Positions 1-8,578 of a DNA stretch of 64,000 bases are shown here, in pieces. A program made the translations under genes and the position numbers. The stretch's first letter is position 1. Every line of letters starts with the position of its first letter. The notes beneath the pieces were generated by a model that saw only the letters and a program-made list of their open reading frames with translations, was not told the origin of the DNA and did not search any database. The stretch is from Bradyrhizobium sp. BTAi1 (GTDB lineage: Bacteria > Pseudomonadota > Alphaproteobacteria > Rhizobiales > Xanthobacteraceae): NCBI RefSeq assembly GCF_000015165.1, contig NC_009485.1, forward strand, positions 2,334,001 to 2,398,000, written 5' to 3'.

Positions 1-942
1 GCAGACCTGCTCGAAGCCGGTGTTGAAGCGCTGCGCCAGCACGTTGATGTCGTAGCTCAGCGCTTCTGCGGCGGCGAGGAAGGGGCCGTAGGGCATCATG
101 ACGGCGGCGGCGTAATAGCTTGCCAGCGTCATGCGGTAGAGCCTTCGCGATGTGTCGTCGAGTGCGCCGGCGCGGCCGATGATGATTTCGAACTGCGGCA
201 GGCATTCAGCCATGCCGAGCTGGAACGCGAGCTGAAAGGTGCGGCCGGGCCCATCGACGAGTTCCGAGATCAGCAATTGGCGGCGATGTCGGTCATAGCG
301 GCGCAATGTCTCGCGCATGACGTCGACCGGCATCACCCGGGTCTGCACCGAATGCTTTTCGCGCAGCCGCGCCGCAAGCGCCGCATAGAGTCCTTCGGCG
401 GGCACGTCGAGCGCGTCGCGCAGGCCTTCGGCCTGCTGCTCGAGCTCGGCGAAGTAGTTGCGGTTGGCCTCGATCAGGTCGCGCACCCGTTCGATCGGGT
501 TGGCCTCGAAATGGCCGCCGCCCGCGTTGCGGTCGGCCATCTGTGCCGCCACCAGCGTCTCGCCGCGGCGCGCTTCAGCGTAGGCGGCATACAGACGCTG
601 CAGGGCGTGGGTAATGCCGGGGCACAGCTCGGCGAGGTCGCGCAACTCCTGCTTCGGCAGCTCGATCTGGCGGAACAGCGGGTCGGAGAAGATCTCGTTG
701 AGCTCGGCGAAGAAGCGGTCCTCGTCGGCGGTCGCAAGATCGCGCAGATCGAGGTCGTAGGTCTCGGCCAGCCGGAGCAGGATCTGGGCGCTGACCGGCC
801 GCTGGTTGCGCTCGATCAGGTTGACGTAGCTTGGCGAAATGCCGAGCCCCTCGGCGAGCTGGGTCTGCGACAGGCCGAGCTGCTGGCGAATCCGCCGGAA
901 GCGCGGGCCGACGAACAGCTTCTTTCCGGATTCACCGGGCAT
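1..942 (-). CDS. XRE-family transcriptional regulator (short-chain fatty acyl regulator type), partial
   Basis: The reading frame is open from an ATG at 942 to the left edge (314 codons), so the C-terminus is missing. Residues about 10-70 form a helix-turn-helix of the Cro/C1 type (LGLSQTQLAEGLGISPSYVN, then LIERNQRPVS). The rest resembles the long ligand-sensing region of the PccR/RamB/ScfR family, which controls propionyl-CoA and acetate/glyoxylate genes in actinobacteria and alphaproteobacteria. It is transcribed away from the DUF4170 gene. The 195-bp gap between them carries an inverted repeat and a direct repeat suited to autoregulation. The target genes are not visible here. Family assignment is firm; the metabolic role is inferred. 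Confidence 0.85.
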   Translation of the reverse strand, partial: MPGESGKKLFVGPRFRRIRQQLGLSQTQLAEGLGISPSYVNLIERNQRPVSAQILLRLAETYDLDLRDLATADEDRFFAELNEIFSDPLFRQIELPKQELRDLAELCPGITHALQRLYAAYAEARRGETLVAAQMADRNAGGGHFEANPIERVRDLIEANRNYFAELEQQAEGLRDALDVPAEGLYAALAARLREKHSVQTRVMPVDVMRETLRRYDRHRRQLLISELVDGPGRTFQLAFQLGMAECLPQFEIIIGRAGALDDTSRRLYRMTLASYYAAAVMMPYGPFLAAAEALSYDINVLAQRFNTGFEQVC

Positions 943-971
943 CGCGATCTCCTGACAGGCCGGAAGACCCA

Positions 972-1010
972 ATTTTGTGACAAGATTTACAAAATGACAT
1001 TTGTGACAAG
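972..1010. promoter_or_regulatory. candidate operator of the XRE regulator: inverted plus direct repeats
   Basis: ATTTTGT at 972-978 and ACAAAAT at 989-995 form a 7-bp inverted repeat with a 10-bp spacer. The 11-mer TTTGTGACAAG occurs at 974-984 and again at 1000-1010, a 26-bp period. The block lies 30-70 bp upstream of the XRE start, in the gap shared with the DUF4170 gene. Autoregulatory binding is inferred from position and symmetry only. Confidence 0.5.
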
Positions 1011-1136
1011 TGATGATGTTACATGACATCACCATTCAAAAACAAGGGGACTAGCGGTAAGCGTCGGTTTCGCGTTTATCTCCTGTCACGCAATTCGCAA
1101 TGCACTGTCAAAGTTGTGACGTTGAAGGAGGGTCTC

Positions 1137-1343
1137 ATGACCAGCAATTTCTGGGTGATCGGCGGCGAGTTCGGCTCGATGAATTTCCACAAGCTGGTGG
1201 AAGGCTCGGCCCAGGTGAAGGGTCCGTTCAAGTCGCGCAAGGAAGCCGAGGACTGCTGGCGCGAGGTCTCCGAGGAGAACCGGCACAAGGCTGGCGTGCG
1301 GTTCTCGATCGTCGAGGAGCCGCAGCGCGCCCCGGCGGCGTGA
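1137..1343 (+). CDS. DUF4170 domain small protein
   Basis: A 68-residue protein matching the compact DUF4170 pattern, with FWVIGGEF near the start and a central GPFKSRKEAEDCW segment that recalls a small sporulation-related-repeat-like fold. The function of the family is unknown to me. The ATG at 1137 is chosen because a strong Shine-Dalgarno sequence (GAAGGAGG) sits about 5 bases upstream; the frame continues upstream to 1023 but without comparable support. There is no signal peptide or membrane segment. It diverges from the XRE regulator and may share its control region. Confidence 0.75.
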   Translation: MTSNFWVIGGEFGSMNFHKLVEGSAQVKGPFKSRKEAEDCWREVSEENRHKAGVRFSIVEEPQRAPAA

Positions 1344-1568
1344 CCCGACGCGAGGCATTGCCGGGTATTTGAATAAGCTCGAGGAAGAGCCCAAGGACGG
1401 GGCGGTCTCAGCCGGGTCACCGGAGGAGGCCGCCCACGTCCGTTCTGGTTACGATGCTGTGCTTATAACCCATTGAAGATCAAAGGGGATTGCAGAATAC
1501 TGGGTTACTGCTAGGTTAACCGGGTGGGAACCTGGCAGAACCAGGGCCAAACTGTGAAAGCGTCAGCG
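1344..1568. other. intergenic region without a supported gene
   Basis: This 225-bp gap separates the DUF4170 gene from the following membrane protein gene. It holds a weak TTG-initiated 35-codon frame (1369-1476) that lacks a ribosome-binding site, and no clear terminator. I see nothing else that can be named. Confidence 0.4.
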
Positions 1569-2123
1569 ATGTCCGAGGCCCCCGACAGCAGCACCGAACC
1601 GCGTCCCGTGCGCCTGCGCGAGGCGCTGCGACAAGCCCGGATCGAGGCCGCAGACCGCACCGGGGTGGTGGTCGATCTGCGCGATGCCGAGGTGGCGCGG
1701 CTGGAGATTCTCAACGACGCGCTCGATCCGCTGTTCAATGAGATCCCGGGCCAGATCGATTTGTTCGATCGCGGCATCAGCCAGGGCGAGACGCCGCGCT
1801 TGTGGATCGACATTGTCGCCCATGTCGTGATGGGCCGCGACAAGCGGCAATATCGCTTCGTGCAGGACACCCGCAACGGCCGCATCGTGCTCGCCGAATC
1901 GCACGAGGCCGGCGCCATCGTGAAGGCTGTGACCGATTATGTTGCGCGCCGCATGGTCGAGCGCGAGCGCGCCTTCAGCCCGGCGCGCGCGCAGGCCCCG
2001 ATCGCCGCGGAGAAGCCGCGCCAAGGCAGCAGGGTTTGGACGTTTGCGCTCGGCTTTGTGCTCGGCGCGCTGTCGCTGTTCGGCGTCGCGCTTTATGAGA
2101 GCCTGAAACCGATCTCTTTCTGA
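1569..2123 (+). CDS. hypothetical protein with a C-terminal membrane anchor
   Basis: A 184-residue protein starting at the ATG at 1569; an in-frame GTG at 1524 would add 15 residues. The N-terminal 130 residues are charged and soluble, with no motif I recognise apart from an orderly segment around residues 70-125 (LWIDIVAHVVMGRDKRQYRF). One hydrophobic helix near the C-terminus (WTFALGFVLGALSLFGVAL) is followed by about ten residues. The arrangement suggests a tail-anchored inner-membrane protein with a cytoplasmic domain. It converges on the metallophosphoesterase gene 8 bp downstream. No function is assigned. Confidence 0.65.
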   Translation: MSEAPDSSTEPRPVRLREALRQARIEAADRTGVVVDLRDAEVARLEILNDALDPLFNEIPGQIDLFDRGISQGETPRLWIDIVAHVVMGRDKRQYRFVQDTRNGRIVLAESHEAGAIVKAVTDYVARRMVERERAFSPARAQAPIAAEKPRQGSRVWTFALGFVLGALSLFGVALYESLKPISF

Positions 2124-2130
2124 ACCCGCG

Positions 2131-3021
2131 TCAGAGCAGCCGAACCTGCCGAATCTCGCGCACCCGCAACGCATCGTTGACGCTGCGGACCGTCATGTCG
2201 CAGCGCCAGTGATTGCCGGCGCGGGAGATGGCGAAGATGTTGTAGGCGGCCGCCGGATAATGGCCGTGTGCAATGGAGGAGGCCGAGGGCACACCGACGG
2301 TCGGAATCTTGCGCTCGGGGCCGTCGATCCAGATCGTCGAATGCACGTGATCGTGGCCGTGCAGGATCAGCTCGACGCCGTGGCGTGCGAGCAGGGCGAT
2401 GAGATCCTTGGCGTCGGTCAGCCGCTTCATGCGATTGGCGGAGCGCAACGGATGATGCACCAGCAGCACCCGGAACAGCTGCTCATGGGCGATCGACTGC
2501 AGCAGTTGCTCCAAAGCGGCAAGCTGCGCGCTGCCGAGCCGGCCGGTCGCCATGAACGGACCGGAAGGCACGGCCGATGACAGGCTGATCAGCGCCAGCG
2601 GCCCGCGCCGGCGCAGCGAGGGAAAAGTCGCCGGTCCCTCCTGCGGGGCATCGCCGCCGAAATAGGCGGCAAAACTCTCGGCGAAACGCAGCCGGGTCGA
2701 GCGCACATAGGCGTCGTGGTTGCCGGGAATGGCCGTGACCTTGTCCGGTGGCCCGACCGTCTTGAGCCAGGCCTGGGCGAGCGGGAATTCCGACTCCAGG
2801 GCGAAATTGACCAGATCGCCGGTGACGGCAATCTGGTCCGGCATCTGCGTGTGCAGGTCCGACACCAGCAGATCGAGAATATCGCGCCGGTGATATTTGT
2901 AGCGGTTGCGGGTCCAGTTCAGATAGCCGAGCGCGCGCTTGCCGGCGAGCTCCGCCAGCCGCGGCCGCGGCAGCGGTGCGAGATGCGGGTCGGACAGATG
3001 CGCGAGCGTGAACGCGGCCAT
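2131..3021 (-). CDS. metallophosphoesterase (calcineurin-like)
   Basis: A protein of 296 residues with the full calcineurin-type metal-binding series in order: SDPH near the N-terminus (DxH), GDLV, GNHD, HHP and GHDHVH. These residues bind two divalent metals and cut phosphomono- or diesters. The substrate cannot be read from the sequence; cyclic nucleotide phosphodiesterases and other DNA/RNA or lipid phosphatases share the set. The ATG at 3021 is preferred because similarity begins at AAFTLAHLSDPH; a longer frame starts at 3060 with a low-complexity extension. No signal peptide is seen, so it is probably cytoplasmic. The gene diverges from the NUDIX gene. Confidence 0.88.
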   Translation of the reverse strand: MAAFTLAHLSDPHLAPLPRPRLAELAGKRALGYLNWTRNRYKYHRRDILDLLVSDLHTQMPDQIAVTGDLVNFALESEFPLAQAWLKTVGPPDKVTAIPGNHDAYVRSTRLRFAESFAAYFGGDAPQEGPATFPSLRRRGPLALISLSSAVPSGPFMATGRLGSAQLAALEQLLQSIAHEQLFRVLLVHHPLRSANRMKRLTDAKDLIALLARHGVELILHGHDHVHSTIWIDGPERKIPTVGVPSASSIAHGHYPAAAYNIFAISRAGNHWRCDMTVRSVNDALRVREIRQVRLL

Positions 3022-3148
3022 CACCGGCCTCGGCGCCGAATGCGGATGCGAGCGCGCCAAATCGTCATGTCGTGCTATCCCTCATGCTGCCGGCTCTCAT
3101 GGCAAGCCCCGCGGGGAAGCGCAAGGACAACCAGGACTTCGAATTCTG

Positions 3149-3670
3149 ATGACAACACATCTCAGCCGCTTGCGGATCCGGTTCGAGCCGCTGCTCCGGC
3201 GCGGCTTTCATCTGTATTGGCGGTTCGCGCGCGGCATGACCCTGGGTGTGCGCGGCGTCGTGCTGGATGCCGACAATCGGGTGTTCCTGGTCAGGCATGG
3301 CTATGTCGCCGGCTGGCACCTGCCGGGCGGGGGTGTCGAGGTCGGCGAGACCTTCCTGGAGGCGCTGACGCGGGAATTGTTCGAGGAGGGACGGATCCAG
3401 CTCTCGGCTGAGCCGGAGCTGCACGGCATTTTCCTCAACAGCCACGTCTCGCCACGGGACCACGTCGCCGTATTCGTTATCAAAAGGTTCACGCAGGACC
3501 GGCCGCCAACGCCGAACAGCGAGATCGTCGAGACCGGCTTCTTCGCCCGCGATGCGCTGCCCGAGGGAACCACTTTGGGGACGCTGTCCCGCCTGCGCGA
3601 GGTGCTAGACGGCGTTAAGGTCATTCCCACCTGGCGGCCGGAACAGCCCGCTCAGGCCGGCTCATTATGA
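3149..3670 (+). CDS. NUDIX hydrolase
   Basis: A 173-residue protein with a NUDIX box at about residues 60-82: GGGVEVGETFLEALTRELFE followed by EG. This fits GX5EX7REUXEEXGU except that the terminal EExGU segment reads FEEGR, a small deviation. Such enzymes hydrolyse nucleoside diphosphates linked to another group; the substrate is not predictable here. The ATG at 3149 was chosen over upstream in-frame starts because similarity begins just after it. The N-terminal 30 residues are basic and aromatic, which might allow weak membrane association. It is transcribed toward the glycosyltransferase gene 48 bp downstream. Confidence 0.85.
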   Translation: MTTHLSRLRIRFEPLLRRGFHLYWRFARGMTLGVRGVVLDADNRVFLVRHGYVAGWHLPGGGVEVGETFLEALTRELFEEGRIQLSAEPELHGIFLNSHVSPRDHVAVFVIKRFTQDRPPTPNSEIVETGFFARDALPEGTTLGTLSRLREVLDGVKVIPTWRPEQPAQAGSL

Positions 3671-3718
3671 AATTCTGCACCGAATGCGGGCAGTCTCCCC
3701 AGCGTGGGAGAGGGGTCT

Positions 3719-4660
3719 ATGAGTTCACCATCGATGCGGATCGCAGTGCTGGTGCCCTGCTATAATGAAGAGGCGGCCGTCGCCGCCGTGGTCAGGGACT
3801 TCAAGCAGGCGCTGCCGACGGCGACCGTCTACGTCTATGACAACAATTCGAAGGATCGCACCATCGAGGTCGCGCGCGCGGCCGGCGCCGAGGTGCGCAG
3901 CGAGCGGCGGCAGGGCAAAGGCCATGTGGTCCGGCGAATGTTTGCCGATGTCGATGCCGACATCTACGTGCTGGTCGATGGCGACGCCACCTATGATGCG
4001 CCGAGCGCGCCACGCATGATCGAGCGGCTCGTGGCCGAGCATCTCGACATGGTCGTGGGACTGCGGATCGACCAGGAGCAGGCGGCCTATCGCATGGGCC
4101 ATCGCACCGGCAATTGGATGCTGACGCGCTTTCTCGCCGAAGTGTTCGGTCAGGCCTTCAAGGACATCCTGTCCGGCTACCGCGTGTTCTCGCGGCGCTT
4201 TGTGAAATCATTTCCCGTTCTCTCCGACGGTTTCGAGATCGAGACCGAACTCAGCGTTCATGCGCTGGAACTGGCGCTCCCGGTGGCCGAAATCGCAACG
4301 CCGTATTATGCGCGGCCAGAAGGTTCGGTCTCCAAGCTCAACACCTGGCGCGACGGCTTCCGCATCCTCGGTACGATCCTGAAGCTCTATCGCTCGGAGA
4401 AGCCGCTGCGCTTCTTCACGGCGATCGGCATCTTCTTCGCGCTGGTCTCGATCGGCTTCGCTATCCCGGTCTTCGTTACCTTCATCGAGACCGGGCTGGT
4501 GCCGCGGCTGCCCACGGCCGTGCTGTCGATGGGCCTGATGATCATGGCGCTGCTGTCGGCCTCGTCGGGCCTGGTGCTGGATACCGTCACCCGCGGCCGT
4601 CGCGAGATGAAGCTGCTGGCCTATCTGTCGCATGCACCGCTCGGGCGGCCATCCGCCTGA
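3719..4660 (+). CDS. family 2 glycosyltransferase with two C-terminal membrane helices
   Basis: A protein of 313 residues. The N-terminus has the GT-A fold pattern of DPM1/GtrB-like enzymes: VLVPCYNEEAAVAAVV, then YDNNSKDRT, and the metal/nucleotide motif DGDATY. Two hydrophobic helices occupy about residues 230-255 and 265-290. Enzymes of this type transfer a sugar from a nucleotide sugar to a polyprenyl phosphate at the inner face of the cytoplasmic membrane. The ATG at 3719 has a purine-rich ribosome-binding site (GGGAGAGGGG); a GTG at 3704 is less likely. The sugar and final glycan are unknown. Confidence 0.87.
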   Translation: MSSPSMRIAVLVPCYNEEAAVAAVVRDFKQALPTATVYVYDNNSKDRTIEVARAAGAEVRSERRQGKGHVVRRMFADVDADIYVLVDGDATYDAPSAPRMIERLVAEHLDMVVGLRIDQEQAAYRMGHRTGNWMLTRFLAEVFGQAFKDILSGYRVFSRRFVKSFPVLSDGFEIETELSVHALELALPVAEIATPYYARPEGSVSKLNTWRDGFRILGTILKLYRSEKPLRFFTAIGIFFALVSIGFAIPVFVTFIETGLVPRLPTAVLSMGLMIMALLSASSGLVLDTVTRGRREMKLLAYLSHAPLGRPSA

Positions 4661-4769
4661 GGCCGGCTCATCACATCCCATCCCACCGCATGGCGGACGC
4701 TTGTATCCGCCCGCCAGTGCCGTCATGGTTCGGGTTCGCTCCACGTCCTGCAAAGAGATCCCTGCTTCC

Positions 4770-5942
4770 ATGCCCATCCTCAACAGCATCGCCGCTCTCG
4801 CCGACGATATGGCCGCCTGGCGCCACGATTTTCACGAGCATCCGGAGTTGATGTATGAGGTGCATCGCACCGCCGGCATCGTCGCCGAGCGGCTGCGGGA
4901 ATTCGGGTGCGACGAGGTCGTCACCGGCATCGGGCGGACCGGCGTGGTCGGTGTGATCCGTGGCCGCAAGACGGGGTCGGGCCGCATCATCGGCCTGCGC
5001 GCCGACATGGACGCGCTGCCGATCGAGGAGGCTTCGGGCGTGCCCTATGCCTCGAAGACACCGGGGCTGATGCATGCCTGCGGCCATGACGGCCACACCG
5101 CGATGCTGCTCGGGGCCGCCAAGCATCTCGCCGAGACCCGCAATTTCGACGGCACGGCGATCGTGATCTTCCAGCCGGCCGAGGAGGGCGGTGCCGGCGG
5201 CAAGGCGATGGTCGATGATGGCCTGATGACCCGCTGGGGCATCCAGGAGGTCTACGGCCTGCACAATGCGCCAGGCGTGCCCGAGGGAGTCTTTGCGCTG
5301 CGGCCGGGCCCGATGCTGGCCGCGTCCGACGAACTCGAGATCACCGTTCATGGCAAGGGCGGCCATGCCGGCGCCGGCGTCCACAAGGCGGTCGACAGCG
5401 TGCTGATCGCCGCGCACATCATCACGGCACTGCAGTCGATCGTGTCGCGCAACGTCGATCCGATCAAGTCGGCGGTCATCTCGATCTGCATGGTCGAGGC
5501 CGGCAAGGCCATGAACGTCATTCCCGAAACCGTCGAGCTGAAGGGCACCGTGCGCACGCTCGATCCCGAGGTGCAGGACCTGGTCGAACGGCGCATCGCC
5601 GAGGTCGCCGACGGCATCGCGCGCACCTATGGCGGCACGGCCACGACGAAATACACCCGGCTCTATCCGATCACGATGAATCATGCGCGCGAGACCGTGA
5701 TCGCCGCCGACGTCGCGCGCGACGTGGTCGGGGCGGAGCGCGTCGTCGATCAGGCGCCGCCGCTGATGGGCGCCGAGGACTTCGCTTTCATGCTGCAGGC
5801 CCGCCCCGGCGCGTTCGTGTTCCTCGGCATGGGCGACGGCAAGGACTGTCACCATCCGGCCTATCGCTTCAACGACAACATTCTCGGCCACGGCGCGTCC
5901 TATTGGGTGCGGCTGGTCGAGAAGACAATGCCGGCGGAGTGA
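4770..5942 (+). CDS. M20 family amidohydrolase (hippurate hydrolase-like)
   Basis: A 390-residue metalloamidase of the HipO/AmhX/IAA-amino-acid hydrolase group. Metal-binding motifs are MHACGHDGHTAML (two His and the bridging Asp region), EEGGAGG with the catalytic Glu pair, and a dimerisation-lid motif GKGGHAG. A C-terminal His motif, near MGAEDFAFML, completes the site. Members hydrolyse N-acyl amino acids such as hippurate or auxin conjugates; the substrate here is not known. The ATG at 4770 begins where the family similarity begins (residues HDFHEHPEL follow); the open frame upstream to 4632 looks non-coding. It is cytoplasmic and converges on the AraC gene. Confidence 0.9.
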   Translation: MPILNSIAALADDMAAWRHDFHEHPELMYEVHRTAGIVAERLREFGCDEVVTGIGRTGVVGVIRGRKTGSGRIIGLRADMDALPIEEASGVPYASKTPGLMHACGHDGHTAMLLGAAKHLAETRNFDGTAIVIFQPAEEGGAGGKAMVDDGLMTRWGIQEVYGLHNAPGVPEGVFALRPGPMLAASDELEITVHGKGGHAGAGVHKAVDSVLIAAHIITALQSIVSRNVDPIKSAVISICMVEAGKAMNVIPETVELKGTVRTLDPEVQDLVERRIAEVADGIARTYGGTATTKYTRLYPITMNHARETVIAADVARDVVGAERVVDQAPPLMGAEDFAFMLQARPGAFVFLGMGDGKDCHHPAYRFNDNILGHGASYWVRLVEKTMPAE

Positions 5943-5955
5943 CGCTGGCGTGGCG

Positions 5956-7017
5956 TCAGTTGCGGGCCATCGCCTGCAAGGAGAGCTGACGCCATCGCCG
6001 CGGGCTGCAGCCGGTCCAGCGGGCGAACGCGCGGGAGAAGGCTGAAGCTTCGGAATAGCCGAGCAGGAAGGCGATGTCGCCCAGCGGCAAATGGGCCTGG
6101 CGCAGATAATGGCGGGCGAGATCGAGGCGCGTGGCCTCGATCAGATCGGAGAAGGTGGCGCCGAATTCAGCAAGGCGGCGCTGCAAGGTCCAGGGCGTGG
6201 TCGACAGCGCCTCGGCGACCTCCTCCAGATGAAGCGCGCCCGCGGACAGCCGCCGCCTGATCTCGCCGCGAACCAGGTCGAGAAATGCCGGCGTGCCGCA
6301 CGAGCCGGCAACGCCGGCGAGATCGGTGGTCAGCCGCTGCAGGCGCGACAGATCGGCCTGCGGCATCGCGCGGTCCAGGCCGCGATCGCGAAACACCAGC
6401 GCGTTGGTCCCCTGCGACCAGCCGACATCGGCATCGAACGCCGCTTCATGGTCGCGCCAGGACGCGGGCCGGGCATGCTCGAACAGCACCATCTCGGGCG
6501 CCCAGCCCGACGGCAGGCAGGTGCGGAAGACATTCGCGAACATGCCCATGGTCAGCTCGGCATCCTGCCGGCGATCGACGATCGAGCCGTCGAGAATGCG
6601 ATATTCGAGCCGGAGCAAGCCGTCACGTCGGGTGAGCCGGGTCTCGGTCGCCTGCTGATGCCAGGGAAACCACAGCGCGAGGTGCTCGATGGCCGAGCCG
6701 AGCGTCGGGGCCGCAAGCGCGATCTCGCCGATCAGACCGAGCATCTGCGGCTGGTAGCGCTGGCCGAACCACAGTCCGAAATTGTCGTTGCCGGTCTCCT
6801 GCGCGGCGTCCTCCATCATCGCGACATAGTCTGCGAGGTCGAGCGCGCGGCGGGTCTGGCCAAGGCATTCCGCATCGATGCCGATCCGCTCGAACACCGC
6901 TTCGGGGCGACCTCCCGTGCGGGCGATGAAGTCAGCCACGCCGGTCGCGGCGGCGGCCAGAATGTTCCGGCTCCGATCCCGCGGAGGCTGGCTGTCGGCT
7001 GCAAGATGCTGTGCCAT
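5956..7017 (-). CDS. AraC-family regulator next to the ethanolamine genes
   Basis: A 353-residue protein with an N-terminal arabinose-binding-like sensing domain (about residues 30-200) and a C-terminal AraC double helix-turn-helix ending in GYSEASAFSRAFARWTGCSP and RRWRQ. The ATG at 7017 has GGCGAGG just upstream; an in-frame start at 7077 is less supported. It is the last gene of the eutB-eutC-eat strand, 148 bp after eat, with a hairpin in between, so it may have its own promoter. Adjacency makes it the likely activator of ethanolamine use, which is an inference. Confidence 0.85.
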   Translation of the reverse strand: MAQHLAADSQPPRDRSRNILAAAATGVADFIARTGGRPEAVFERIGIDAECLGQTRRALDLADYVAMMEDAAQETGNDNFGLWFGQRYQPQMLGLIGEIALAAPTLGSAIEHLALWFPWHQQATETRLTRRDGLLRLEYRILDGSIVDRRQDAELTMGMFANVFRTCLPSGWAPEMVLFEHARPASWRDHEAAFDADVGWSQGTNALVFRDRGLDRAMPQADLSRLQRLTTDLAGVAGSCGTPAFLDLVRGEIRRRLSAGALHLEEVAEALSTTPWTLQRRLAEFGATFSDLIEATRLDLARHYLRQAHLPLGDIAFLLGYSEASAFSRAFARWTGCSPRRWRQLSLQAMARN

Positions 7018-7106
7018 GAGATCCTCGCCTTTGAGGAAATGCGCCGTCGATTCACACCTCGTAGTTATGCAAGTCACGTGCCTGTCGAAGCGGGCTCTCG
7101 ATGGGA

Positions 7107-7133
7107 CCTCCGCGCACGGACATGGCGCGGAGG
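7107..7133 (-). terminator. hairpin after eat, possible terminator
   Basis: CCTCCGCGC at 7107-7115 pairs perfectly with GCGCGGAGG at 7125-7133 across a 9-base loop. It lies between the eat stop and the AraC start. There is no T-run after it, so intrinsic termination would be weak; mRNA 3'-end protection is an alternative. Confidence 0.4.
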
Positions 7134-7165
7134 GCTGTTGGCGAAGATCTCACGCGGCGGCCGGA

Positions 7166-8578
7166 TCAATCGGCCATGGCGCGGGCCTCGTTCAGGGCGA
7201 TGTCGAGCAGATTGTCATTCGCCGCATTGGTGCGCTTGCCTGCCGTCAGACGATAGAGCAGCAGGCCGGCGGCGAACAGCACCACGAAGGCCGCAAACAC
7301 CTGCAGGTTGAACCAGACCATCGTGAGCAGCGAGAGCGTCGCGCACACCAGGGCCACGGCCGGGAGCACCGGATAGAGCGGCGCCTTGAACGGCCGGACC
7401 AAATTGGGCTCGGTCGCGCGCAGGCGGAACAGGGCGGCCATGCTCATGATGTACATCACCAGGGCGCCGAACACGCTCATGGTGACGATGTTCGCCGTCA
7501 GCGTCTGCCCGGCGAATTGGATCAGCTCGTCGGAAAAGATCGCGGCGATGCCGACCACGCCGCCGGCGAGGATCGCCCAATGCGGCGTGCGGCAGGTCGG
7601 ATGCAGCGCGGCGAGCTTTGCTGGCAGGAAGCCGGCGCGCGACAGCGCGAAGATCTGGCGCGAATAGCCCATGATGATGCCGTGAAACGAGGCAATCAGG
7701 CCGAACAGGCCGATCCACACCAGCATGTGCAGCCAGCCCGAATTCTCGCCGACGACGATCTTCATGGCCTGCGGCAGGGGATCGTTGATGTTGGCGAGCT
7801 TCGACCAGTCGCCGACGCCGCCGGCCATGATCATGGTGCCGAAGGCGAGCACGACGAGGGTCAGGATGCCGGCGATATAGGCGAGCGGAACGGTCTTGGT
7901 CGGATTCTTCGTCTCCTCGGCAGCCATGGCCGCGCCTTCGATCGCCAGGAAGAACCAGATCGCGAAGGGAATGGCCGCGATGATGCCGCCGATGCTCGTC
8001 AGCGAGAACGTGCTTTCACCGGCCCAGCCATTGGCGGCGAAATTGGCGAAGGAGAAGCCGGGCGACACCACGCCCATGAACACCAGGAGTTCGGCGATCG
8101 CCAGGATCGTGACGAACAATTCGAACGTCGCGGCGATCGAGACGCCGGCGATGTTGAGCGCCATGAACACCACATAGGCGCCGAGCGCGGCGGCTTTCGG
8201 CGACAGCGCCGGAAACTGGACGTTGAGATAGGCACCGATCGCGAGCGCAATCGCGGGCGGGGCGAACACGAACTCGATCAAGGTCGCAAAGCCCGCGACG
8301 AAGCCGCCGAGCGGGCCGAAGGCGCGATAGGAATAGGCGAACGGGCCGCCGGCATGCGGGATCGCCGTGGTCAGCTCGGTGAAGGAGAAGATGAAGGTCG
8401 TGTACATCACCGCGATGAAGATCGTGGTGACCAGGAAGCCGAGCGTGCCCGCCTTGTCCCAGCCATAGCTCCAGCCGAAATATTCGCCGGAGATCACCAG
8501 CCCGACCGCGATGCCCCAGAGATGGAGGCCGGTCAGGCTCTTCGAAAGCGTCGGTTTGGTCTCGTCACTCATGTCCAC
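7166..8578 (-). CDS. eat: ethanolamine permease
   Basis: A 470-residue amino acid-polyamine-organocation (APC) transporter with about 12 hydrophobic helices. The opening (LTGLHLWGIAVGLVISGEYF) and the conserved GGPFAYSYRAFGPLGG segment are typical of ethanolamine permeases. It would import ethanolamine across the inner membrane to supply the lyase encoded by the two preceding genes. Its start overlaps the end of eutC by 14 bp, which indicates an operon with translational coupling. Family assignment is strong, supported by context. Confidence 0.92.
   Translation of the reverse strand: MDMSDETKPTLSKSLTGLHLWGIAVGLVISGEYFGWSYGWDKAGTLGFLVTTIFIAVMYTTFIFSFTELTTAIPHAGGPFAYSYRAFGPLGGFVAGFATLIEFVFAPPAIALAIGAYLNVQFPALSPKAAALGAYVVFMALNIAGVSIAATFELFVTILAIAELLVFMGVVSPGFSFANFAANGWAGESTFSLTSIGGIIAAIPFAIWFFLAIEGAAMAAEETKNPTKTVPLAYIAGILTLVVLAFGTMIMAGGVGDWSKLANINDPLPQAMKIVVGENSGWLHMLVWIGLFGLIASFHGIIMGYSRQIFALSRAGFLPAKLAALHPTCRTPHWAILAGGVVGIAAIFSDELIQFAGQTLTANIVTMSVFGALVMYIMSMAALFRLRATEPNLVRPFKAPLYPVLPAVALVCATLSLLTMVWFNLQVFAAFVVLFAAGLLLYRLTAGKRTNAANDNLLDIALNEARAMAD

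Noticed and set aside
972..1010. The repeated TTTGTGACAAG as part of a CRISPR array
   Set aside because: Only two short units and no spacers or cas genes; better explained as an operator.
1369..1476. A TTG-initiated 35-codon frame after the DUF4170 gene
   Set aside because: No ribosome-binding site and a rare start; residues look plausible, but support is too weak.
4671..5891. A 406-codon minus-strand frame opposite the M20 amidohydrolase
   Set aside because: The plus-strand gene has intact metal motifs; this frame has none.
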